Of a stretch of 64,000 nucleotides of DNA, positions 8,978 to 16,852 are shown piece by piece. Numbering within the stretch: position 1 is the first letter of the stretch; each line of letters starts with the position of its first letter. The notes below the pieces were generated by a model, which was not told where the DNA came from, did no database searches, and was given only the letters and a program-made list of their open reading frames with translations. The translations under genes and the position numbers were made by a program. Source of the DNA: Paraburkholderia fungorum (GTDB taxonomy: Bacteria > Pseudomonadota > Gammaproteobacteria > Burkholderiales > Burkholderiaceae); contig NZ_FNKP01000003.1 of assembly GCF_900099835.1 (NCBI RefSeq), positions 1,116,001-1,180,000 of the forward strand, read 5' to 3'.

Positions 8978-9067
8978 GGTCAAATTCCTCAGATTTGTCA
9001 CGCCTCAGGCATGCTTGCGTGAGCGGGGGCTCAACGAAACTCCCCGTCTCACAGATGCGCCAATGCT

Positions 9068-10138
9068 TTACTTGACCTGGGCCTGCGTGTAGTAACCGCT
9101 GGTGACCAGTTCCGACTGATAGTTGGCCTTGTCGACCAGAACAGGTTTGACGAGGTAAGTAGGGACAATCTTGGCGCCGTTGTTATAGCTCTTCGTATCG
9201 TTCACCGGCACCTGCTTCCCATTCAGCGCGTCGTCGACCATGTCGGCCGCGACGCCGGCGAGCTTGCGCGTGTCCTTGAACACCGTAGAGGTCTGGTCGC
9301 CACGAACGATGTTCTTCACGTTCTGAACATCCGCGTCCTGTCCCGTGATGATGGGCATCGTCTGTTGACCAGAGCCGTACCCAACCCCCTTGAGCGACGA
9401 GATAATGCCAATCGCCAAAGCATCATTCGGTGCCCAGACCGCGTCCAGGTGATCCTTTCCGTAAAACGCGCTCAGCAGATTATCCATGCGCGCCTGGGCG
9501 GTCGCGCCGTCCCAGTTGCGCGTCGCGACTTTCTCGAAAGCGACCTGTTTGCTGCGAATGACAAACTTGCCGCTATCGATATACGGCTTCAGGACCGACA
9601 TGCCGCCGGCGTAGACCATGTGGGCGTTGTTGTCGTCCGAGGACCCGCCGAATACTTCGATATTGAACGGGGTCTTGCTGCCGGCCTTCTGCCACCCGCT
9701 GACAATGCTCTGTCCTTGAAGAACACCAACACCGTAATTGTCGAAGGTTGCGTAGTAATCGACGTCCTTGGTCTGACTAATCAGGCGGTCGTAGGAGATC
9801 ACTTTGATCCCTTTTTTCTGGGCGAGCGACAGCGCATCAGAAAACGTCTTGCCGTCGATAGGCGCAATGACGAGCGCCTTGACGCCCTTTGCAAGCATGT
9901 TCTCGACCTGATTCACTTGCGTCGGAACGTCGTAGTTCGCGTATTGCAGGTCGGCGGAATAACCTTTGGCTTTCAGTGCGTCGACCATGCTTTTTCCGTC
10001 GGTGATCCAACGGGATTCGGTCTTGTCGGGAAGCGAGATCCCCACAACGCCTTTATCCTGGGCCAACGCGACGCCTGACATTGCCGAGAAAGCCGCCGAT
10101 GCTGCCAGAACGACCACGACACTTTTCAAAATTTTCAT
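9068..10138 (-). CDS. ChvE-like periplasmic monosaccharide-binding protein
   Basis: Periplasmic binding component (Peripla_BP_4, 356 residues) of the transporter encoded downstream. An Ala-rich signal peptide (MKILKSVVVVLAASAAF, cleavage near ALAQ) is followed by VVGISLPDKTESRWITDG, the ChvE/XylF N-terminal motif. Other family marks are YDRLI, FGGSSDDNNAHMVY, ITGQDADV and RGDQTSTVFKDTRKLA. ChvE binds aldoses such as glucose, galactose and arabinose. Here the oxidoreductase and dioxygenase genes upstream in the same cluster suggest that its ligand may be a cyclitol or other sugar-like compound (inference). A palindrome AATACGTATT sits 21-30 bases before the start. A paralogue lies at 40040-41107. 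Confidence 0.95.
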   Translation of the reverse strand: MKILKSVVVVLAASAAFSAMSGVALAQDKGVVGISLPDKTESRWITDGKSMVDALKAKGYSADLQYANYDVPTQVNQVENMLAKGVKALVIAPIDGKTFSDALSLAQKKGIKVISYDRLISQTKDVDYYATFDNYGVGVLQGQSIVSGWQKAGSKTPFNIEVFGGSSDDNNAHMVYAGGMSVLKPYIDSGKFVIRSKQVAFEKVATRNWDGATAQARMDNLLSAFYGKDHLDAVWAPNDALAIGIISSLKGVGYGSGQQTMPIITGQDADVQNVKNIVRGDQTSTVFKDTRKLAGVAADMVDDALNGKQVPVNDTKSYNNGAKIVPTYLVKPVLVDKANYQSELVTSGYYTQAQVK

Positions 10139-10158
10139 GACCTTGTCTCCTGATTAGG

Positions 10159-10168
10159 AATACGTATT
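10159..10168. promoter_or_regulatory. Palindromic operator candidate AATACGTATT
   Basis: Perfect ten-base palindrome with central CG just upstream of the ChvE-like gene. It matches the core of the palindrome before the Dabb gene. Such a site near the transcription start would suit repression by the cluster's LacI-type regulator. Confidence 0.5.
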
Positions 10169-10234
10169 TATCTATACGGTTTGTAACTTTAGAAATTCCG
10201 GACTGACGCCGGTTGGCGTCAGTCATTCAGACTG

Positions 10235-11323
10235 TCAACCGATCGCTACCTCGGCGCCTGCTTCTTTGGAGGAAGCGAACATTGCTTCAATGACGCGACT
10301 GATGTTGTAAGCCTGCGTGGCGGGCACAACTGACTGCGTGCCATTGCGCAGCGCGTCGAAAAACGCATTCGATTCGCGGTCGAAGTAGACCGGATTGCCG
10401 ATTTCCGCGATGTCTGGAGAGTATTCGGTCTTTTTTGTCGCCCAGATTTCGGGGAAGCTGGTTTCTTGCCACTCGGTCCAGCCTTCCGGATGATCGCCTT
10501 TGCCTGCGTCGTAAATCTTGTAGCTCGCGGGCAAGGACCTAGAAGACATGATGCCTTCCGTGCCGTAAGCAGTGATGTCCCAGCTTTCCGTCCACGGCAG
10601 GACATCCCACGACATGAAGTCGACGGTGACAATCTTGTCTTCATAGTTCAGCACTGCGCCTGCCGCATCTTCTCGCGATTCGTCGCCGTGGAAGTTCGGG
10701 AACTTGGTGATACGGGCGTTCACAGAGTGGGGCAGGCCGAAGTGGAGCAGAATACGGTCGATGAGATGGCAGCCGATCACAAATACAGCACCGCCGATAT
10801 CGCCAGGCTGAGTCATATGCGGAGTGCCCGCCTCATCGTGTGAACAGCCACCGTGGGCGCGCACCTGCACTACTTTTCCAAGGCGTCCGCTCTTGAGAGC
10901 GGCCTGCATCGCGTCCACTGAAGGAGCGAAGCGCCAGCAGTAGCCGACTTGTACCAGTCCGCCGGTACGCTCTACTGCTTCGACGATGCGTTTGGCGTCA
11001 ACCGAACTACGTCCTGCAGGCTTTTCGCACAGGACTGCCTTACCCGCCTCAAGCGCCTCGATGGTCAGGTCGGCCATTTTTTCGCTCTTCGAGTGCACGA
11101 GCACGACGTGAACGTTTTCGTCCGCCAGAATGTCTTCCTTCGTGCGTGCCTGCAGACCGAGCGCATCGACGAAAGGTGTGAGCAGCGGGCTGGTGTCCCA
11201 CGCCCCGAGCATCTTTGCGTCCGTGCGACGTTGAATTGCCTTGACGCGTCCGGACGTGTGCGGGTGAGTGATGCCGAGGCATGCCACACCCAGGGTTTCG
11301 TTCGGACCAATCTTTCGTGCCAT
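10235..11323 (-). CDS. Gfo/Idh/MocA family oxidoreductase
   Basis: NAD(P)-dependent sugar or cyclitol dehydrogenase of 362 residues. The N-terminal Rossmann part carries an unusual dinucleotide motif (ACLGITHPHTSGR, not the usual G-x-G-x-x-G) and the family's conserved Lys in AVLCEKPAGR near residue 100. The C-terminal GFO_IDH_MocA_C domain contains GDIGGAVFVIGCHLIDRIL, with the catalytic His expected in CHLID. It is not inositol dehydrogenase proper; related proteins act on glycosides, levoglucosan-type sugars or ketosugars. It lies 24 bases downstream of the inositol-dehydrogenase-like gene and upstream of the sugar transporter, so both probably act on the imported substrate in sequence. 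Confidence 0.9.
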   Translation of the reverse strand: MARKIGPNETLGVACLGITHPHTSGRVKAIQRRTDAKMLGAWDTSPLLTPFVDALGLQARTKEDILADENVHVVLVHSKSEKMADLTIEALEAGKAVLCEKPAGRSSVDAKRIVEAVERTGGLVQVGYCWRFAPSVDAMQAALKSGRLGKVVQVRAHGGCSHDEAGTPHMTQPGDIGGAVFVIGCHLIDRILLHFGLPHSVNARITKFPNFHGDESREDAAGAVLNYEDKIVTVDFMSWDVLPWTESWDITAYGTEGIMSSRSLPASYKIYDAGKGDHPEGWTEWQETSFPEIWATKKTEYSPDIAEIGNPVYFDRESNAFFDALRNGTQSVVPATQAYNISRVIEAMFASSKEAGAEVAIG

Positions 11324-11347
11324 GACTTATCTCCTCCGGATTTCTCG

Positions 11348-12340
11348 TTACACCTTGACCGCTTTGCCCGTCAGCGCGGACTCGAGCGCAGCATCAGCCA
11401 GGCGCAGTGCCTTCAACCCGTCCTGCACCGATGTCGGCAGCGGCGATTTACTGTTGAGCGCATCAACGAAAGCTTCGAGTTCGGCCTTGTACGCTTCAAC
11501 GTAGCGTTCCAGGAAAAAATTCAGCAGCGGCTCGCGTGCGTCCGTGGTTTCTTTCGTCCAGCGACGAATCGTTGATGGGCGCAGGTTTTCCTGCAGGAGC
11601 ATGCCTTTGGAGCCCGACACTTCCATACGCTGGTCGTAGCCGTAGACCGCTTCACGGCAGCAGTTGATGTGGCATTGTTTGCCCGAAGCGGTGCGCAGCT
11701 GAACCATCACCGTGTCGAAATCGGTCAGCTTCTCGAGCGACTCATCGATCAGCCTGCTAGCCATCGCCATCACTTCAACAGGCTCTTCGCCGAGCAGCCA
11801 GCGAGCCATATCGAGGTCGTGGATGACCATGTCACGGAAGATACCGCCCGAATGTTCTACGTAATCGCGTGGCGGCATGCCTGGGTCGCGGCTCGAGATG
11901 ATGACTTGACGAACCTCGCCAACGTCACCCGCATCGATCGCTTTGCGGAACGCCTGCGACGTCGGGTCGAAACGGCGATTGAACGCGAGCATCACCTGAC
12001 CGCCTAGGCGCTCAACCTCGTTCGCTGCAGCGAGCGACTTTTCCATGTCGAGGTCGATAGGCTTTTCGCACAGGACTGCCTTGCCGCGTTTGACTGCTTC
12101 GAGCATGAACGTGATGTGCGTATCCGTCGGCGTGCCGATGACCACTGCGTCGATGTCTTTGCGTTCGAGGACGCCGGCGGGGTCGGTAGACGCTTCGCAG
12201 CCCAAGCGGTTGGCCAGCGAGGTTGCTGCGCTTTCGACCGGGTCGGCGACCACCACCAGTTTGGCGTTCGGGCTGGCTGCGACGTTGGCAGCGTGAATGC
12301 GTCCAATACGGCCAGCACCGAGTACGGCGATTCGAATCAT
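11348..12340 (-). CDS. Inositol 2-dehydrogenase-like oxidoreductase (IolG type)
   Basis: Gfo/Idh/MocA enzyme of 330 residues that closely resembles myo-inositol 2-dehydrogenase, which oxidises a ring hydroxyl of inositol to a ketone with NAD+. Seen: AVLGAGRIGRIHAANVA at 5-21 for NAD binding, LCEKPIDLD with the conserved Lys near 96, and GGIFRDMVIHDLDMARWL near 170 with the Asp and His of the catalytic site. The remaining iol genes (iolB, C, D) are absent, so the product 2-inosose or a deoxy-inosose must go elsewhere. The neighbours, a TIM-barrel protein and a ring-cleaving dioxygenase, suggest dehydration and aromatisation (inference). Confidence 0.9.
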   Translation of the reverse strand: MIRIAVLGAGRIGRIHAANVAASPNAKLVVVADPVESAATSLANRLGCEASTDPAGVLERKDIDAVVIGTPTDTHITFMLEAVKRGKAVLCEKPIDLDMEKSLAAANEVERLGGQVMLAFNRRFDPTSQAFRKAIDAGDVGEVRQVIISSRDPGMPPRDYVEHSGGIFRDMVIHDLDMARWLLGEEPVEVMAMASRLIDESLEKLTDFDTVMVQLRTASGKQCHINCCREAVYGYDQRMEVSGSKGMLLQENLRPSTIRRWTKETTDAREPLLNFFLERYVEAYKAELEAFVDALNSKSPLPTSVQDGLKALRLADAALESALTGKAVKV

Positions 12341-12382
12341 GTGAGTCTCCAGAATTGCTTTGTCGTTTAAAGGTTGGAAGCG

Positions 12383-13261
12383 TCAGGCGGGGGCAGTGGA
12401 TTTAGCCTGGAACTGGGCGACGGTCGTGTCGTAAGCGCGCTTTGCCATCTCATCGAGCGGAAACTTGCGATGCACTTCAGAGATGAGTTCGACGCCGTAA
12501 TACGGAAGCGTGCAACCTGCCTGATCGAGTGCGTCCACGAACGCGCGACAGTCACCCGCGCCTTCCCCACAAAGTTGGCGATTAAAGGTCGAATCATCAA
12601 ACAGCGAACCCTTGACCTGTGCGCCCACGTCGTCCATTTCCACGCCCTTGATGAAGCGCGCCGGGATTTGCGCGACTTCGCTGTACGGAGTGCGGGCGCG
12701 AGCAACGTGCCAGTGATCGACCATCAAGCCGCCGTTCGGCTGATTCGCACCCTCTGCAACCTTTAGCGCTTCCGCGACGTTACGGATGGGAGAAAACGGC
12801 ATGAACTCGATGGCGACCGTTGCATGAACCGTCGCGACGTCTTCGCAAAGCTTTGCAAACTCATCGGTCATGCGGGTGAAATCGGCAGGGTTCTTGTCGA
12901 AAGGGCTGGCGCCGATTTTCAGATTCCGCATGCCCAGTTCGCCACCCAGTTCGATGAAACGTTGACGGCAGTCATCCGATTTCGCACGCGCCTCGCCGTC
13001 GAAATACCAGTCCATCAGGATTTCGAGCTCGAAATACTTCATGCCGGTGTCGTCGAGAATCTTCCTGACGCCCGATACCCCGTATTTGCCGATGCTGTGC
13101 TCCAGATCGTCGAGAATAAGACCGATACCGCTCCAGCCGGCACGGGAAGCAGCTTCGCAACGGTCGCGCAGCGGGAATGGACTGATTTCGTTCGCTGCAC
13201 ACGGATAAACGTCACCGGCGAGGGTCCAGTACGCCGCCAGCAGTTCTTTTTTCGCGCTCAT
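12383..13261 (-). CDS. Sugar phosphate isomerase/epimerase-type TIM-barrel protein (IolE-like fold)
   Basis: A 292-residue AP-endonuclease-2/xylose-isomerase-like TIM barrel. Metal ligands of this fold are expected in ELEILMDW (Glu), AIEFMPFSP (Glu), LMVDHWHVAR (Asp/His), KGVEMDDV and GVELISE. This superfamily contains epimerases, isomerases, 2-keto-myo-inositol dehydratase (IolE) and eliminases that open 3-keto-glycosides. In this cluster a dehydratase acting on the ketone made by the IolG-like enzyme is the most attractive role, but the sequence alone does not prove it. Start 13261 has AGGAG eight bases upstream; the longer frame to 13309 does not. Confidence 0.85.
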   Translation of the reverse strand: MSAKKELLAAYWTLAGDVYPCAANEISPFPLRDRCEAASRAGWSGIGLILDDLEHSIGKYGVSGVRKILDDTGMKYFELEILMDWYFDGEARAKSDDCRQRFIELGGELGMRNLKIGASPFDKNPADFTRMTDEFAKLCEDVATVHATVAIEFMPFSPIRNVAEALKVAEGANQPNGGLMVDHWHVARARTPYSEVAQIPARFIKGVEMDDVGAQVKGSLFDDSTFNRQLCGEGAGDCRAFVDALDQAGCTLPYYGVELISEVHRKFPLDEMAKRAYDTTVAQFQAKSTAPA

Positions 13262-13327
13262 AGGTAGTACTCCTGTGTCTCTCTTGTTCATCGACTTATT
13301 GGGCGGCACGCACCAACGCGCCAGACG

Positions 13328-14248
13328 TTACGTGATTGCCCGCATGGGCTTGTCGGATGCCGCGAGGGTGAAGTCCCACACGACTGACCAGAATGGCGAC
13401 GACAGCCCGACACGCTGAGCTGCTTGCGGGTCGTCGATCTTGTTAAATTCGGCGATGAGCTCACGTTTGACGCCGAACACGGCGTCTTCGGGCAAATAGG
13501 GACAGTCGGGCGTGAAGATGTGAGTGATGACCGCTTCGTATCCGGGAGCCGTCACAATGAAGTGCAAATGCGCGGCACGGTTTGGGTGACGGCCCATTGC
13601 ACCAAGCAGTTTGCCGACGGGGCCATCCGAAGGAATCGGATAGTGACGCGGCTTGACTGACTTGAACCAGTAGCGGCCTTCAGCGTCCGAAGTGAATACG
13701 CCCCGAAGATTTGATTCAGGCTGAATACCCTTTTGCTGCACGTCATAAAACCCGTCGTCATTCGTCTGCCACACTTCGAGCTTCGCGTCAGGAATCGGTT
13801 TTCCGTTGATGTCGGTTACACGACCTTCGACGACCATGGGTTCGCCTTTTCCATCAAGGCAGATATTCGAGCCGTTTCGATATTCAGGTGCGTTGGCGAT
13901 GTAGAACGGACCGAGAATCGTATTCGGCGTAGCACCGCTGGGCCGACGGTGGTTGATTGCGTCAACGAGCATCGAAACGCCGAGGATGTCAGAGAGGAGG
14001 ATGTATTCCTGTCTCCAGTCCGTGCACATCTGGCCTGTCTCTGTCAGGAAGCGAATGGCGGCAAACCACTCTTCATGCGTCGGCTCGATCTCCTTGATCG
14101 CAGCATGAAGATGCTTGACCAGAACCGACATCACCTGGCGCAGCCGGGCATCTGCGTTTTCGCTCATCCGGGCATTGACGACTTCTGCCGAACGAGCTTC
14201 ATCGAAATACGGCGAGGAGGATTGAGCTGTAGTGAACGCGCTTTGCAT
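13328..14248 (-). CDS. Intradiol ring-cleavage dioxygenase, probably hydroxyquinol 1,2-dioxygenase
   Basis: Non-heme Fe(III) enzyme that opens an aromatic ring between two hydroxyls, here probably hydroxyquinol to maleylacetate. The 306-residue product has the N-terminal helical dimerisation domain of catechol/hydroxyquinol 1,2-dioxygenases and the iron ligands of the family: Tyr-168 (DDGFYDV), Tyr-203 (RHYPIPSDGPVG), His-227 and His-229 (AHLHFIV). TILGPFYIANAP near 110 is typical. Maleylacetate reductase in the same cluster, and no muconate cycloisomerase, argue for hydroxyquinol over catechol. It is the first gene after the LysR gene and has its own promoter-like block at 14287-14339. Confidence 0.92.
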   Translation of the reverse strand: MQSAFTTAQSSSPYFDEARSAEVVNARMSENADARLRQVMSVLVKHLHAAIKEIEPTHEEWFAAIRFLTETGQMCTDWRQEYILLSDILGVSMLVDAINHRRPSGATPNTILGPFYIANAPEYRNGSNICLDGKGEPMVVEGRVTDINGKPIPDAKLEVWQTNDDGFYDVQQKGIQPESNLRGVFTSDAEGRYWFKSVKPRHYPIPSDGPVGKLLGAMGRHPNRAAHLHFIVTAPGYEAVITHIFTPDCPYLPEDAVFGVKRELIAEFNKIDDPQAAQRVGLSSPFWSVVWDFTLAASDKPMRAIT

Positions 14249-14286
14249 TGAATGTCTCCATCAATCTTTTCTGCAGCTTTGAGACA

Positions 14287-14339
14287 AGTCTATATTCGCC
14301 GTGGTTGGCAAAACAGAGCTAAAAAGGGAAAGTCTTTCG
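14287..14339 (-). promoter_or_regulatory. Promoter-like block shared with the porin gene
   Basis: A 53-base block before the dioxygenase gene matches a block of identical length at 18308-18360 before the porin gene in 34 positions, 22 of them in the last 29. Read on the minus strand, each has CGAAAGA, a TTCCC/TTTCCC run, a T-rich stretch with GCTCT, then 13 variable bases and GAATATA(G/C)ACT, a plausible -10 region (TATAGA/TATACA). The -35 region is poor, so an activator bound just upstream, for example the adjacent LysR protein, is likely. Confidence 0.5.
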
Positions 14340-14379
14340 CGCTGAGTGGGAAGAATGCCTCGGGCCAGCGCGTGTCGGA

Positions 14380-15294
14380 TTACGCCGTCCAGTGCCGTTC
14401 ATATTCGTTCTGCTGGAACCGCTCCACGAGCGCGTCAATGAATAGCCGCACCTTTACGGGAAGATGCGAGCGGGTCTGAAACGCAATGTTCATGGTCAAT
14501 CGGGGCAGATCCCAGTCGTCGAGCACCGGCACAAGGCGGCCGGACTTCAGGTCGTCGTAGATGATGTATTTGGGCTGCACGAGAATGCCCATGTTGTCGA
14601 GCGCGGCGACCCGCAGTATCTGTCCATCATTCGATTCCACGAGCGGCTTCACTTTGATGCAGACGTTCTCGCCACCTCGCGTGAAAGAGAGTTCACGTGG
14701 ATTGTCGGCAAGTTGATAGTTCAACAGCCGATGTTTCGCGAGTTCGGCGGGGAAGCGCGGGCGGCCGTTTGCCTCGATGTAGTCTGGAGATGCGGCCAAT
14801 ATCCGGCGTGTCGAAGCCAATCTTCTGACGGTGATGTTGCTGTCCGGCTCAAGGACTTTCGTTCGGATTGCCACGTCGATGCCGTTTTCGATGATGTCGT
14901 AGTAACGGTTGTGAGCGACGACGTCCACCGTGATGTCGGGATATCGAGAGGTGAAATCGGGGAGCATCGGCGCAATATGAAGCATGCAGAACGACAGCGA
15001 CGCGGTGACACGCAGGACTCCACTCGGACGCACGACCGCCTCTTTGATGACGGCTTCCGCTTCGCCAAGTTCCGAGAGGATAGATTTGCAGCGCCGGTGA
15101 AATTCGGCTCCTGCCTCGGTCAGATAGAGATTGCGAGTCGTTCTGCGCACCAATTGAACGCCAAGCCTTGCTTCGAGAGAAATCAGGTATCGACTCGCCG
15201 CTGAGATCGAAAGCTCGACAGCTTCCGCTGCCCGGCTAATGCTGCCCGTCTCGGCCACTTCGACGAACAACTGTAATTCCTTAAACTGGTCCAT
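14380..15294 (-). CDS. LysR-family transcriptional regulator
   Basis: A 304-residue LysR regulator: N-terminal winged HTH (FVEVAETGSISRAAEAVELS, then SAASRYLISLEARLGVQL), linker helix, and a LysR substrate-binding domain from about residue 90. The AAEAVELSISAASR version of the HTH and the RTTRNLYLTEAG segment are typical of the DmlR/AaeR-like branch. It lies just upstream of, and on the same strand as, the dioxygenase gene, 131 bases away. It is a reasonable activator of the aromatic-ring genes and porin through the shared promoter block, but this is inference. No divergent partner: the next gene upstream is the LacI-type regulator on the opposite strand. Confidence 0.93.
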   Translation of the reverse strand: MDQFKELQLFVEVAETGSISRAAEAVELSISAASRYLISLEARLGVQLVRRTTRNLYLTEAGAEFHRRCKSILSELGEAEAVIKEAVVRPSGVLRVTASLSFCMLHIAPMLPDFTSRYPDITVDVVAHNRYYDIIENGIDVAIRTKVLEPDSNITVRRLASTRRILAASPDYIEANGRPRFPAELAKHRLLNYQLADNPRELSFTRGGENVCIKVKPLVESNDGQILRVAALDNMGILVQPKYIIYDDLKSGRLVPVLDDWDLPRLTMNIAFQTRSHLPVKVRLFIDALVERFQQNEYERHWTA

Positions 15295-15436
15295 GCACTC
15301 GCACCATTACGCCTTGTCTCCGCCTGCATCCGTGGCGGATGCAGGAGCAAGCGCGACTGTTGAATCTTTTAGCTTGTCGCGGCGACATCATAATATTGCG
15401 ATAGATCTGTCCAAGACCTTAAAATAAACATCAAAA

Positions 15437-15462
15437 ATCTATCAAATCAAAATTTGATAGAT
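15437..15462. promoter_or_regulatory. Perfect inverted repeat in the LysR-LacI intergenic region
   Basis: ATCTATCAAAT (15437-15447) and its exact reverse complement ATTTGATAGAT (15452-15462) flank a 4-base spacer. The half-site ATCTATCA occurs twice more, in direct orientation, at 15631 and 15642, right at the start of the LacI-type gene. It is a probable autoregulatory operator set for one of the two divergent regulators. Confidence 0.55.
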
Positions 15463-15630
15463 AGCGTCTTACAGGCTTTTTTACCGCCAGAATTCAATTA
15501 ATGCCTTGCCAGTGGCCACGATGGGGGGATTTTTGCCGGTGAGCAGTTGAAGAAGCTGCATCAATCAGGGCGATTCAAGCCCTCACTTTGGATGTACGAT
15601 CGACTCAACGCGCGATAAAAAACATCGTGA

Positions 15631-15650
15631 ATCTATCAGTTATCTATCAG
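15631..15650. promoter_or_regulatory. Tandem direct repeats ATCTATCAG before the LacI-type gene
   Basis: ATCTATCAG is repeated at 15631-15639 and 15642-15650 with an 11-base period (one helical turn), immediately before the ribosome binding site of the regulator. It shares its core with the inverted repeat at 15437-15462. Binding here would block translation-proximal transcription. Confidence 0.45.
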
Positions 15651-15664
15651 TGGATGAGGGTCGG

Positions 15665-16708
15665 ATGGCTCACCGGTTCTTGATCAAGGAAATTGCCCGG
15701 CAAGCGGGGCTGGGAGTGGCGACGGTCGACCGGGTGTTGAACGGACGCGCAAACGTCCGGGAGCACACTCGCAATCGGGTTGAGCGAGCGATCAAGGAAC
15801 TTGAGACGCAAGAACTAAATCTGGCGAGCGCTGGCCGCAAGCTTATGGTGGACGTCGTGGTGGAAGCGCCAACTCGGTTTAGCGATGAAATAAAAAGTGC
15901 CCTCGAAGCAGAGCTCGCTTTATTGCACCCTGCAGTGGTTCGCCCACGGTTTCTCCTGCAGGAGACAATGACGACGTCCGAGGTCGTCGACGTCCTTCGT
16001 TCTATCGTACGAAGAGGCAGCCACGGCGTTTTTTTGAAGGCCCGCGACGTTCCCGAGATTGCCGAAGCAGTAAGCGAACTCCAACGTCATGGAATCCCGG
16101 TCGTCACCGTATTCACCGACATACCGCTGTCGGGACGCGTGGCTTACGCTGGACTCGATAACCGCGTCGCCGGCGCCACGGCTGCCTACATCCTCGGCTT
16201 GCTGCTGGGGCCCCACCCGGCAAATGTGCTGATAACGATGAGCGACGAGCATTTTCGTGGCGAGGAAGAGCGCGAGATCAGTTTTCGCCGAGCGTTGCGC
16301 AAGCATCATCCGCAACTGCGGCTGGTCGATGCAAGCGGTGGACATGGTCTTGATATGCCGACCGAAGAGCGAGTCAGACATGCGCTCAACGGCGGCTCCG
16401 ATATCGCGGCCGTCTACTCAATGGGCGGAGGCAATGCCGCAATTCTGCGGGCGCTAGAAGCGCGCCAGGAGGCGCCGGTGTGTTTTATCGGTCATGACCT
16501 GGATAGAGACAATGTGCGGCTACTGCGCGCGGGGCGAATTCAGGCCGTTCTCTATCATGATCTTCGGCAAGACATGCGCTCGGCGTGTCACCATGTCATG
16601 CACTTTCACAAGCTCTTGCCTGCAGCTTCCGTCGCATCTTCTTCATCGGTCGTTGTCGTGACACCAGAGAACATCCCGGATCACATCGCCAGTCGTTTCC
16701 GCGATTGA
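15665..16708 (+). CDS. LacI-family transcriptional regulator
   Basis: A 347-residue regulator with an N-terminal LacI helix-turn-helix (IKEIARQAGLGVATVDRVLN at about 5-24, including the hinge-like RANVREHTRNRV) and a periplasmic-binding-protein-like effector domain (GLDNRVAGATAAYILG, VCFIGHDLDRDN). This effector fold binds sugars, so it probably senses the imported substrate. GTG at 15650 would add five residues, but ATG at 15665 has an AGGG-containing site just upstream and begins where LacI proteins usually begin. It is divergent from the LysR gene. Palindromes with a central CG before three cluster genes are candidate targets. Confidence 0.92.
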   Translation: MAHRFLIKEIARQAGLGVATVDRVLNGRANVREHTRNRVERAIKELETQELNLASAGRKLMVDVVVEAPTRFSDEIKSALEAELALLHPAVVRPRFLLQETMTTSEVVDVLRSIVRRGSHGVFLKARDVPEIAEAVSELQRHGIPVVTVFTDIPLSGRVAYAGLDNRVAGATAAYILGLLLGPHPANVLITMSDEHFRGEEEREISFRRALRKHHPQLRLVDASGGHGLDMPTEERVRHALNGGSDIAAVYSMGGGNAAILRALEARQEAPVCFIGHDLDRDNVRLLRAGRIQAVLYHDLRQDMRSACHHVMHFHKLLPAASVASSSSVVVVTPENIPDHIASRFRD

Positions 16709-16809
16709 CTCTGATTTTGCAATCTCGCTTGCCTCTGCATGCTCGGGCCTGATTGCCCACGCACATCCTCAGTGCCGCGTACATTCAGGCGCAAGATAGC
16801 TCGTCGATA

Positions 16810-16845
16810 GGGAGATCCGGGATACAGCGGACACACGGATCTCCC
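16810..16845. terminator. Hairpin between convergent LacI-type and porin genes
   Basis: GGGAGATCCG (16810-16819) and CGGATCTCCC (16836-16845) are perfect complements with a 16-base loop, lying between two converging genes just beyond the porin stop. There is no strong T run, so it may act as an RNA-stabilising stem or a weak bidirectional terminator. Confidence 0.5.
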
Positions 16846-16852
16846 CCTGCCG

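Noticed and set aside
11348..12340. Ordinary myo-inositol (iol) catabolic cluster
   Set aside because: iolB, iolC, iolD, iolA and iolE-proper are not seen, and the ring-cleavage genes would be unexplained.
13328..14248. Catechol 1,2-dioxygenase as the function
   Set aside because: Maleylacetate reductase in the cluster and absence of muconate cycloisomerase and muconolactone isomerase genes favour hydroxyquinol.
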